Shown here: piece after piece, positions 25,884-32,563 of the stretch
Layout: each line of letters begins with the position of its first letter
Numbering within the stretch: position 1 is the first letter of the stretch
NCBI RefSeq assembly: GCF_016862315.1
Contig: NZ_BOMS01000058.1
Location: 1 to 64,000, forward strand
DNA from: Actinoplanes palleronii
GTDB taxonomy: Bacteria; Actinomycetota; Actinomycetes; Mycobacteriales; Micromonosporaceae
DNA: 64,000 nucleotides
Reading direction: 5' to 3'
The notes under the pieces: model-generated
The model's database searches: none
Told to the model about the DNA's origin: nothing
Seen by the model: the letters and a program-made list of their open reading frames with translations, nothing else
Program-made: the position numbers and the translations under genes

Positions 25884-26516
25884 ATGAGCATTCTTCGTAT
25901 CGACGCCAGCATCCTCGGCCCGAACTCCGCGAGCAGCGCGCTCGCCGACATCGCCGAGGCAGCCTGGCTCGAGACCGCGCCGGACGCCAAGTTCGTGCGC
26001 CGCCACATCGGCAACGAGCCGGTCCCGGCGACCGCGTGGCAGCTCGCCGTGTCGTCCGGCTACGTCGCCGAGGCCGACCGCCCCGACGCCATGAACGAGG
26101 CCGTGGCCCTGGCCCAGTCCCTCGCCGCCGAGCTGCGTGACGCCGACGGCGCCATCCTGGCCCTGCCGTTCTACAACTTCGGTGTCTCCCAGCACGTCAA
26201 GGCGTGGTTCGACCTGGCCATCGCCGGTGGCGAGCAGGGCGAGAAGCTGCTCGACGGCAAGCCGGTCATCGTGATCACCACCCGCGGCGGCGCGTACGGC
26301 CCGGGCACCCCGCGTGAGGGCTGGGACCACAACACCGACTTCCTGAAGCGCATCGTCGGCGACATCTGGGGCGCCGACCTCGTCGTGATCGAGCGCGAGT
26401 TCACCCTGGTCGGGGTCAACCCGGCGCTGGACGCGTTCACCGAGACCGCGACCGCCATGAAGGAGGCCGCGCACACCGCCGCCGCCGAGGCCGGCCGCAC
26501 GCTCGCCGCTCGCTGA
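25884..26516 (+). CDS. FMN-dependent NAD(P)H azoreductase (AzoR-like)
   Basis: This 210-residue flavodoxin-fold protein has ILRIDASILGPNSASSALADIAEAAW at the N terminus (FMN phosphate loop). ILALPFYNFGVSQHVKAWFDLAIAGG follows near residues 90-115; it matches the MYNFxxPxxLKxWxD FMN and dimer-interface motif of AzoR. TTRGGAYGPGTP is near 132. Such enzymes reduce azo dyes and quinones at the expense of NADH or NADPH. The divergent MarR gene suggests induction by quinones or other electrophiles. Confidence 0.9.
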   Translation: MSILRIDASILGPNSASSALADIAEAAWLETAPDAKFVRRHIGNEPVPATAWQLAVSSGYVAEADRPDAMNEAVALAQSLAAELRDADGAILALPFYNFGVSQHVKAWFDLAIAGGEQGEKLLDGKPVIVITTRGGAYGPGTPREGWDHNTDFLKRIVGDIWGADLVVIEREFTLVGVNPALDAFTETATAMKEAAHTAAAEAGRTLAAR

Positions 26517-26531
26517 CCTTCCTCACGGGCC

Positions 26532-26580
26532 GGCGGCTCATACCCGCGCATCACGGCGCGATTCGTGGGTATAAGCCGCC
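26532..26580. terminator. Hairpin between the azoreductase and PAP2 genes
   Basis: The arms GGCGGCT-C-ATACCC and GGGTAT-A-AGCCGCC pair with a single mismatch around a loop of about 21 bases. It follows the azoreductase stop by 15 bases and ends one base before the ATG of the phosphatase gene. It may terminate azoreductase transcripts or hide the phosphatase ribosome site. Confidence 0.55.
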
Positions 26581-26581
26581 G

Positions 26582-27259
26582 ATGCCACGTGAACGCGAGA
26601 TCGCCCTCGGAGTACGGACGACAGCGGCGGCCGGCGCGGCGGTGGCGCTGCTCGTCCCGTTCGGCGGGCTCGCGGCGCTGGTCGCGGGCCGGGCCGACGA
26701 GCTGCACGGCCTCGACGCCCGGGTCACCGACCGGCTGCACGACCTGGCGCTGGGTCACCCGGACTGGGTCGACCCGATGGTCTGGTGGAGCCTGATCTTC
26801 CACCCGAACACCTGGCGGATCGCGGCCGTGGTGCTCGCCGTCTGGCTGTTCCGCCGCCGGGAGACCGCGCTCGCCTGGTGGGTGGCGGCGAGCGTGGCCG
26901 CCGGGGGAGCGCTCGGCGGCGTCCTCAAGCTGCTCTTCGGACGGCACCGGCCCGACCTGCTCGAGCCGGTCGCCCGGGCCACCGGGTACTCCTTCCCGTC
27001 CGGGCACGCGCTCACCAACGCGCTCGGCGCCGCGGTGTTGCTGCTGGTCCTGCTGCCCCGGGTGCGCGGGCGCGGGAAGCGGGCCGCGCTGTGGGTGGCG
27101 GCGGCCGGGATCCCGGTGGTCACGGCGTACACCCGGGTGGCGCTCGGGGTGCACTGGACCAGTGACGTGCTGGCCGGGCTGCTGCTCGGGGTGGCGGTGC
27201 CGGCGATCACCGTGGCCGTGTTCCAGGGCAGGCGTGTCCCGGATCGCTCGACGGGGTAG
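26582..27259 (+). CDS. PAP2-family phosphatase 1
   Basis: This 225-residue membrane protein has about six hydrophobic segments and the three PAP2 signature blocks: KLLFGRHRPD near residues 115-125, SFPSGHAL near 138, and TRVALGVHWTSDVLAG near 184 with the catalytic His residues. Family members dephosphorylate phosphatidic acid, undecaprenyl diphosphate or similar lipids at the membrane. No ribosome site precedes the ATG because a hairpin ends at that point; leaderless translation is possible. Confidence 0.87.
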   Translation: MPREREIALGVRTTAAAGAAVALLVPFGGLAALVAGRADELHGLDARVTDRLHDLALGHPDWVDPMVWWSLIFHPNTWRIAAVVLAVWLFRRRETALAWWVAASVAAGGALGGVLKLLFGRHRPDLLEPVARATGYSFPSGHALTNALGAAVLLLVLLPRVRGRGKRAALWVAAAGIPVVTAYTRVALGVHWTSDVLAGLLLGVAVPAITVAVFQGRRVPDRSTG

Positions 27260-27268
27260 AAAGCGGCC

Positions 27269-27997
27269 GTGTCCACATTCGTCGTGCAAGCGTTCAAGCG
27301 GATCGTGCTGCCGGTCGCGGCGATCCTGGTCCTGATGATCGGGCTGGGACTGCTGCTCACCCACGTACTCCCGCACACCTGGCCGTTCACGGTCGAGGAC
27401 GGTGTCAACCGGTCGTTCGAGGCCGGTCGGACCCACGTCCGTACCCAGATCTCCGCGGTCTTCAGCGGTGTCGGCAACACCTCGTCGGTGATCGCGATGA
27501 CCGCGCTGATGGCGCTGGTGTTCCGCCTGACCCTGCACCGCTGGCGGGAATCGATCTTCCTGTGTCTCGCGGTGACCGCGCAGGCGCTGGTCTTCTTCTT
27601 CACCACCCTCGCGATCGACCGTCCGCGCCCGGACGTCGAGCGCCTCGACCCGTCCCCGCCGACCTCGAGCTTCCCGTCCGGGCACACCTCGGCGTCGTTC
27701 GCGCTCTACGTCGGACTCGCGATCGTGCTGGCCTCCCTCGCCCGCCCGAGCTGGCTGAAAGCCCTGTGCTGGCTGCTCGTGCTGATGCCGGTCGCGGTCG
27801 CGACGGCCCGGATGTACCGCGGCATGCACCACCCCAGCGACGTGATCTCCGCGTTCCTGAACGCGTCCCTGTGCCTGCTCGTGATGAGCCGCGCGGTGCT
27901 GTCCCCCCGCGAACCCTGGAAGATCTCTAAAGTGTCCTCATGGTCCCCTTCGACTTCCCGGGCGAACCGTCACCCCACGGGTACAGCAACGTCGTGA
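27269..27997 (+). CDS. PAP2-family phosphatase 2
   Basis: This 242-residue membrane protein starts at GTG 27269, nine bases after the first PAP2 gene, so the two are likely co-transcribed. The signatures are IDRPRPDVERL, SFPSGHTSASFAL and ARMYRGMHHPSDVISA. It differs from the first enzyme in a longer extracytoplasmic segment before the first motif. The last 58 bases overlap the RidA gene in another frame, so the Ser-rich tail may be non-essential. Confidence 0.85.
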   Translation: MSTFVVQAFKRIVLPVAAILVLMIGLGLLLTHVLPHTWPFTVEDGVNRSFEAGRTHVRTQISAVFSGVGNTSSVIAMTALMALVFRLTLHRWRESIFLCLAVTAQALVFFFTTLAIDRPRPDVERLDPSPPTSSFPSGHTSASFALYVGLAIVLASLARPSWLKALCWLLVLMPVAVATARMYRGMHHPSDVISAFLNASLCLLVMSRAVLSPREPWKISKVSSWSPSTSRANRHPTGTATS

Positions 27998-28320
27998 CCA
28001 TCGGCGCGGGCAGCCGCCTGGTCTGGACGTCAGGCCAGGTGGCAGCCGGCCCGGACGGCACGATCCCGACCGGCTGGGCCGAACAGACCCGCCAGGTGTT
28101 CCGCAACCTCGGCACCGCCCTGGAGTCCGCCGGCGCCACCTGGCCGGACGTGGTCAAACTGACCTTCTACGTGGTCGGCACCGACGAACTCCCCACCGTC
28201 CGCACCGTCCGCGACGAATTCGTCACCGTCACGTCCCCGCCCACCAGCACGCTGATCCGCGTCGCCGGCCTGGCCCGCCCCGAGTTTCTGATCGAGGTCG
28301 AGGCGGTCGCCGCTCTGTGA
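27940..28320 (+). CDS. RidA/YjgF/YER057c family protein
   Basis: This 126-residue protein has the RidA pattern: VWTSGQVAAGPDGTIP near residues 27-42, QTRQVFRNLGTALESAGATWPDVVKLTFYV near 48-78, and the C-terminal IRVAGLARPEFLIEVEAVAAL, which carries the Arg that anchors substrate carboxylates. RidA hydrolyses reactive enamine/imine intermediates from amino-acid metabolism. It begins inside the PAP2 gene, which implies co-translation. Confidence 0.88.
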   Translation: MVPFDFPGEPSPHGYSNVVTIGAGSRLVWTSGQVAAGPDGTIPTGWAEQTRQVFRNLGTALESAGATWPDVVKLTFYVVGTDELPTVRTVRDEFVTVTSPPTSTLIRVAGLARPEFLIEVEAVAAL

Positions 28321-28327
28321 CACCCCA

Positions 28328-28372
28328 TTTTGTACGCATACCGAGCGCCCCGCCGCAGGCTACTAGCCACGC
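28328..28372 (-). repeat. Partial, inverted copy of the companion element
   Basis: On the minus strand this matches the 3' part of the 78-bp element. Shared words include GTACGCAT, AGCGCCC and CGCAGGCTAC read on the plus strand. Relative to the nearby palindrome its orientation is the same as at 4144 and 37226. Confidence 0.5.
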
Positions 28373-28484
28373 CCCGGGCTGATCCCGCGCCACGCCCGCC
28401 CTGCTCCCGGCCGCCCCGCGCCCCAGCTCGCTGGCTGGTTTCGCGATGCCCGCCGCACTCCCGGCCGCGGCGCGCCCCAGGCTT

Positions 28485-28539
28485 CGGCTGGTGCTGAGGG
28501 GTGCCTCCGCGGCGCGGAGGCACCCCTCAGCACCAGCCG
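28485..28539. repeat. 53-bp intergenic palindrome, copy G (perfect)
   Basis: Two arms of 26 bases (28485-28510 and 28514-28539) are perfect reverse complements around the three-base loop GGC. Ends are CGGCTGGTGCTGAGGGG and CCCCTCAGCACCAGCCG. It is the most symmetric member of the family. Confidence 0.9.
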
Positions 28540-28700
28540 GTCTCGCTCGCCCGTTCGCTTCCGGCCGGTGGGTGGCCGGGGGTGGCCGCCCAGCAGGGCG
28601 GGCGGTGGGTTGCGGTCCGCCGCGCCGACTGATGCCGCTGCGGCGCACGACCGTCCCGCAGCGTGGTCAGTCGTCCCGGTGCATCGTCGACCTCCCGCTC

Positions 28701-28753
28701 GGCTGGTGCCGGCGGTCCTCAAGGCGGGTGCATAAGGGCGCTGAGGGCCAGCC
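28701..28753. repeat. 53-bp intergenic palindrome, copy I (degenerate)
   Basis: It starts GGCTGGTGCC and ends CTGAGGGCCAGCC at the family length of 53 bases, but the inner arms have decayed. Confidence 0.55.
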
Positions 28754-28899
28754 GGGGCCTGGAGTCGCGGACGGTCGATAGGGGAGGGAGCTGGGGGCGA
28801 TCTCTTCCCGACGGGCGCGGCTCGGCGGGCTGTTCGTGGGGTCGGTGGGCCCACGGTTTGCCGCATCGTCTCCTGATGGTGCTTCGGCGCGCGCCGACG

Positions 28900-29796
28900 C
28901 TATCTGTCGGATCGAGGGGAGTGGAGGGCTGTCCCGTGGGCTGGCGGGAAGAGGACGGTGACCAGGGCGGCCAGGGCGAGGAGCAGCAGCGCCGCGGTGA
29001 AGGCGGCGGTCTGCCGCTCGGTGTCGACCTCGAGGGTGGAGGGATCCCAGGGCGGTTCCCAGGCCCGGGTCCAGGCCGGCCCCCGGAACGGATCCCAGGA
29101 CGGCCAGCCGCGGAGCGCCGGCTGATCCGCGGTGCTGGTCGCGGACAGTTCGACCACCAGCTCGTCGCCGGCGGTCTGCGCGGAGAAGGTGCTGGTGGTC
29201 TGCGCGGCGACGGCGCTGGTGGTCCGTGTGTAGAGGTCGCCGGGGATCTGTGCGGAGAGGTCGCCGGGGGTCTGCGTGGAGAAGATGACGTAGGCGCGCT
29301 CGGCCGGGTCGCTGTAGTAGAGGTCCGAGGAGAGGGCCCGGACCTCCGCCGGTCGGCTGATGGTGGTCATGAACCAGGTGCTTCCCGTGGCGACGACGGC
29401 GAGCACCGCCGCGCCGGCCAGCAGCCAGCGGGCCGCGCGGGTCGCGCTGAACAGCAGCGCGACGGCCAGCGCGAAACCACCCGCGGTGAGCAGCCAATCC
29501 CGTAGTGGGGCGAGCGGCCCGTCGCCGCCCAGGATGTCCGCCGGCCAGCCGCGGCCGCCGCTGTCCGCGTCGACCAGCGAGGCGTCCAGGGTGAGAAGGG
29601 CGAGACCGCTGATCGCCCACTGTTGCGGCCGGGTCCAGGTCGTCTGACCGATGGCGTACGCCAGGAGCACCGCGACCGCGAGCGTCCCGCAGTACCGGAA
29701 CGGCGCCCGCCCGAGCAGCAGCAGCCCGGCGACCAGCACCCCGGTGAGGGCCACCAGCCAGCGCGCCGCCCAGTTCTGTGTCCGCATCCCGGGCAT
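28900..29796 (-). CDS. Hypothetical multi-pass membrane protein
   Basis: This 298-residue protein has about five hydrophobic segments in residues 10-160 (for example WLVALTGVLVAGLLLLG, LLTAGGFALAVALLF), a soluble extracytoplasmic part rich in Thr/Ser/Asp, and a final membrane segment near 265-285. The family is not recognised. An ATG at 29787 is an alternative start. It is followed upstream on the same strand by a small lipoprotein gene, 35 bases away. Confidence 0.7.
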   Translation of the reverse strand: MPGMRTQNWAARWLVALTGVLVAGLLLLGRAPFRYCGTLAVAVLLAYAIGQTTWTRPQQWAISGLALLTLDASLVDADSGGRGWPADILGGDGPLAPLRDWLLTAGGFALAVALLFSATRAARWLLAGAAVLAVVATGSTWFMTTISRPAEVRALSSDLYYSDPAERAYVIFSTQTPGDLSAQIPGDLYTRTTSAVAAQTTSTFSAQTAGDELVVELSATSTADQPALRGWPSWDPFRGPAWTRAWEPPWDPSTLEVDTERQTAAFTAALLLLALAALVTVLFPPAHGTALHSPRSDR

Positions 29797-29831
29797 TCTG
29801 CCTAAATCGGGCCGGGTGTGGCACCAGCCGA

Positions 29832-30176
29832 TCAGCCGGAAGCGACGGCGAAACTGGCCGTCAGGCTCGGCACACTCGTGGAGGCGGCCGGGCTGACCGG
29901 AACCGACGGGCTGGCCGACGCCGACGCCGACGCCGACACCGACGCCGACACCGAGGGCGAGGGCGACGGGGAGGGCGAGGGGGACGTGGTGAACTGGATC
30001 GGGGACATCCCCGGCACCCCGCCCGGAATAGTCGTCGGGCCGGTCGAGACGGCCGCGGGCTCGGTGGTCTCCGGGTCGGGGTCCGGGCCGGTGGCGCGGT
30101 GGGCGGTGACCCCGCACCCGGCCGTGGCCAGCACGGCGCCGGCGACGGCGGCCAGGACGATCCGGCGATGTCTCAT
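29832..30176 (-). CDS. Small lipoprotein with Ser-Pro/Ser-Ala repeat region
   Basis: This 114-residue protein has a lipoprotein signal (MRHRRIVLAAVAGAVLATAGC) with lipobox TAGC at about residue 21. The mature part is nearly all low complexity: residues about 64-90 alternate Ser-Pro then Ser-Ala/Val. The DNA there is a run of GAC-GCC and GAG-GGC type hexamers, so length is likely to vary between strains. It is probably a surface-exposed spacer; function unknown. Confidence 0.65.
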   Translation of the reverse strand: MRHRRIVLAAVAGAVLATAGCGVTAHRATGPDPDPETTEPAAVSTGPTTIPGGVPGMSPIQFTTSPSPSPSPSPSVSASVSASASASASPSVPVSPAASTSVPSLTASFAVASG

Positions 30177-30270
30177 GCGGTGAGCCTTCCAGCGGGGGAC
30201 GGCCTGTCAGGTCGGCCGGTGCGCGCCGGGGCTGAGACAACGCCCGGGTGCGGTGCGGGAGCATGGACGG

Positions 30271-30921
30271 ATGACGAAGCTGAGTGGGCGGGAGATCGCC
30301 GAGCGGGCCCCGGACGGCTGGGTCTTCCTGCTGGGCGGGTTGCAGACGCGGCTGCGGACCGGTGACTTCGCGACCGGGCTGGCGCTGGTCACCGCGATCG
30401 GCGCGGCCGCCGAGGCGATGGATCACCACCCCGACCTCGACCTGCGGTACGGTCACGTCGACGTCCGCACCTGGAGTCACGACGTGGGGGCGGTGACCGT
30501 ACGGGATCTGCGCCTCGCCCGTACCATCTCGGATCTGGCGGAAGAAGCCGGAGTGGCAGCGGACCGCACCGGGATCGCCCGCCTGGAGATGGGCCTGGAC
30601 ACACCGGCGGCCGCCGGGATCATCGGGTTCTGGGCGGCCGTGCTCGGTACGGAGCACCGGGACCACGACCGGGCCGACGAGGTGCGCGACCCGGCCGGGC
30701 TGGTGCCGGCGATCTGGTTCCAGCGGTCCGGGAGCGAGGAACCGCGGCAGCGCTGGCACCCGGACCTGTGGGTCGACCCGGCCGAGGTGCAGCCGCGGAT
30801 CGACGCGGCGCTCGCGGCCGGCGGGACGCTGGTCAGTGACGCGGAGGCGCCGAGTTTCTGGGTGCTCGCCGACCCCGAGGGCAACCGGGTCTGCCTCTGC
30901 ACCTGGCAGGACCGGGACTGA
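30271..30921 (+). CDS. Pterin-4a-carbinolamine dehydratase / VOC domain fusion
   Basis: This 216-residue protein has two domains. Residues 1-95 match 4a-hydroxytetrahydrobiopterin dehydratase: the HHPDLDLRYGHVDVRTWSHDVGAVTVRDLRLA block with the HHP active-site pair. Residues 105-216 are a glyoxalase/VOC-like domain (MGLDTPAAAGIIGFWAAVLG...FWVLADPEGNRVCLCTW). Similar fusions exist in actinobacteria and are usually annotated only as VOC proteins. The reaction in vivo is unknown. The start is the ATG at 30271; an upstream in-frame start at 30253 has no ribosome site. Confidence 0.85.
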   Translation: MTKLSGREIAERAPDGWVFLLGGLQTRLRTGDFATGLALVTAIGAAAEAMDHHPDLDLRYGHVDVRTWSHDVGAVTVRDLRLARTISDLAEEAGVAADRTGIARLEMGLDTPAAAGIIGFWAAVLGTEHRDHDRADEVRDPAGLVPAIWFQRSGSEEPRQRWHPDLWVDPAEVQPRIDAALAAGGTLVSDAEAPSFWVLADPEGNRVCLCTWQDRD

Positions 30922-30970
30922 GCCGCGGCGGTCTCCGGACCGCGCCGGCCGTCAGCCATGACGTGCCGGC

Positions 30971-31588
30971 TCAGGAGGCGCTGGACCGCGCCAGTTCCGG
31001 CTCGGCGAGCCGGCCGCGGGCGTGCCGGCCGGTGACCTCCGCGACCCGGCGGCCCAGTGCCTCGGCGGTGCGCAGGTCGCTGGTGTGCGGCCCGAACTCG
31101 GGGCCCTGATCGTTGTTGGACTGCGCCATCGCACCGAGCCAGCTGCCGAGCCGGTTGATGTCGTCGATCGAGCCGGCCGACGTGTTCCAGCCGGAGAACG
31201 CGGCCAGACCGACCCAGACCATGCCGTGCTGGGCGGCGAACAGGGCGATCTCGGTGAGGGTGTTCAGCTTGTCGCCGCTCATCGAACCGCTGTTGGTGAA
31301 GCCTGCCGCGATCTTGTCGCGCCACCGCAGGTTGTCCGCCCAGCGGGCGCTGGTGGCCTCGACGAAGCCGCGGAACACCGAGCTCGCGCCGCTCATGTAG
31401 GTCGGCGACCCGAAGATGATCGCGTCCGCGGCGTCGAGGGTCAGCCACGTCTCGTCGGTCAGATCCGGGATGGAGATCAGGTCCACCTGGGTGCCGGCAA
31501 CTTCCTGAGCACCGGCGGCGACCGCCTCGGCCTGCTTCGCCGTGTGCCCGTAGCCGCTGTGGAAGAGGACCGCGACTCGAACCTGCAT
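30971..31588 (-). CDS. Flavodoxin/WrbA-like NAD(P)H:quinone oxidoreductase
   Basis: This 205-residue protein has the FMN phosphate loop VLFHSGYGHTAKQAEAVAAG (residues 7-26), then AIIFGSPTYMSGASSVFRGFVEAT near 75-98 and AAGFTNSGSMSGDKLNTL near 112. It lacks the full WrbA length markers but belongs to that family. It probably carries out two-electron reduction of quinones, coupled to NADPH. The promoter contains the palindrome CAAAAGCTTTTG (31614-31625), and a MarR gene lies divergently upstream. Confidence 0.87.
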   Translation of the reverse strand: MQVRVAVLFHSGYGHTAKQAEAVAAGAQEVAGTQVDLISIPDLTDETWLTLDAADAIIFGSPTYMSGASSVFRGFVEATSARWADNLRWRDKIAAGFTNSGSMSGDKLNTLTEIALFAAQHGMVWVGLAAFSGWNTSAGSIDDINRLGSWLGAMAQSNNDQGPEFGPHTSDLRTAEALGRRVAEVTGRHARGRLAEPELARSSAS

Positions 31589-31613
31589 GTGAACTCCCAG
31601 TTGATCTCTTTTG

Positions 31614-31625
31614 CAAAAGCTTTTG
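31614..31625. promoter_or_regulatory. Palindrome CAAAAGCTTTTG
   Basis: This perfect 12-bp palindrome stands immediately upstream of the flavodoxin gene in GC-rich DNA. It resembles half-operator patterns of LacI-like regulators but is not specific enough to name one. Confidence 0.45.
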
Positions 31626-31792
31626 AGAATGCTTTCCGGAAAGAGACCCTAGCGAGTCGGGTCCGCCGCCGCAATCCCGTGGCGCGATCGGAGCGGCGGG
31701 GACACGTAGTGTCACCTTGTTAACGAATGGTTACGAATTGCCCGGGGCCTCGATGCCGGCCGAGGATTCATGACGGTCCAGTCCAGGGCGCT

Positions 31793-31809
31793 TATGGCGT
31801 ACTGCCATA
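31793..31809. promoter_or_regulatory. Inverted repeat TATGGC-N5-GCCATA
   Basis: Perfect six-base arms around five bases, 105 bases before the MarR-type gene. The 17-bp span fits a MarR dimer site. Confidence 0.45.
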
Positions 31810-31914
31810 GACTGTGAGGGCGGAAGGGCCGAACGCCGGTCAGGCAAATCGCCTCTGCTGTGAATCACGCAGAGTGCGCAGCCGATGCTGATTCGGCAGT
31901 GTGGAAGGTGGGCG

Positions 31915-32430
31915 ATGAAGCGCGATGAGGTCGACGACATCCTCGACGCCTGGCGCGTGGAGCTGCCCGACCTCCCCAGCGAGCCGTTGGAAATCGTGAA
32001 GCGGATCGCCCGGCTGTCCGGAGTTCTGGACGCGGCCACGGCCGACGAGTTGCAACTGCTCGGACTCACCCGCGCGGAGTACGACGTGCTGGCGACCCTG
32101 CGCCGTTCCGGGCCGCCGTTCCGGATGCGTCCCGGCACGCTGACCAGCTCTTTACTGCTCTCGTCCGGCGGGACCAGCAACGTCATCCGCCGACTCGCCG
32201 AGGCCGGTTACGTGGCCCGCCGCGCCGCCGAGCAGGATGGCCGCGGCGCGCTGGTGGAGCTCACCGACGAGGGCGTGCGGATCGCCGAGAAGGCGGTGCG
32301 GGCGGCGACCGGCGCCCAGGCCGCCGTCCTGGACCGGATTCCGGCCGAGGTCTCCGCGGTGCTGGTCCAGACTCTGCGGACCTCGCTCGACGCGATCCGG
32401 GGCGAGGCGCCCCGGCGGGCCCTGCGCTGA
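31915..32430 (+). CDS. MarR-family transcriptional regulator
   Basis: This 171-residue protein has a longer N-terminal helix than the 25 kb MarR. The winged helix is LGLTRAEYDVLATLRRSG, GTLTSSLLLSSGGTSNVIRRLAEAGYVAR and the wing EQDGRGALVELTDEG. The start at ATG 31915 follows GGAAGG. It is divergent from the flavodoxin/quinone-reductase gene, a probable target. Confidence 0.87.
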   Translation: MKRDEVDDILDAWRVELPDLPSEPLEIVKRIARLSGVLDAATADELQLLGLTRAEYDVLATLRRSGPPFRMRPGTLTSSLLLSSGGTSNVIRRLAEAGYVARRAAEQDGRGALVELTDEGVRIAEKAVRAATGAQAAVLDRIPAEVSAVLVQTLRTSLDAIRGEAPRRALR

Positions 32431-32458
32431 CGCGACGCCGGTGCCGGGGCGGAACGTG

Positions 32459-32496
32459 ATCGAGCCGGCGTCCCGTTCCCGGGGCGCCGGCTCGAT
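32459..32496. terminator. Terminator after the MarR gene
   Basis: The 12-base arms ATCGAGCCGGCG and CGCCGGCTCGAT pair perfectly around a 14-base loop, 28 bases past the stop. Confidence 0.7.
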
Positions 32497-32517
32497 GCCG
32501 TCATGACTCGATGTTGC

Positions 32518-32556
32518 GGTGAAGCGGGGCAGGTCGGAGGGCTGCCCCGCTTCACC
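32518..32556. terminator. Terminator after aceB
   Basis: The 15-base arms GGTGAAGCGGGGCAG and CTGCCCCGCTTCACC pair perfectly around nine bases. It lies 7 bases past the aceB stop on the minus strand. Confidence 0.75.
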
Positions 32557-32563
32557 TCACCGC

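Larger units (their letters stand above)
28321..28899. other. Intergenic repeat cluster
   Basis: This 579-base gap between convergent genes carries a partial inverted copy of the 78-bp companion element (about 28328-28372), the most perfect 53-bp palindrome (28485-28539) and a degenerate one (28701-28753). No supported gene is seen. Confidence 0.75.
31589..31914. promoter_or_regulatory. Divergent promoter region between flavodoxin and MarR genes
   Basis: This 326-base gap is AT-richer than its surroundings. It contains the palindrome CAAAAGCTTTTG at 31614-31625, 25 bases from the flavodoxin start, and TATGGC-N5-GCCATA at 31793-31809. Either could be an operator. No gene is supported within it. 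Confidence 0.5.
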
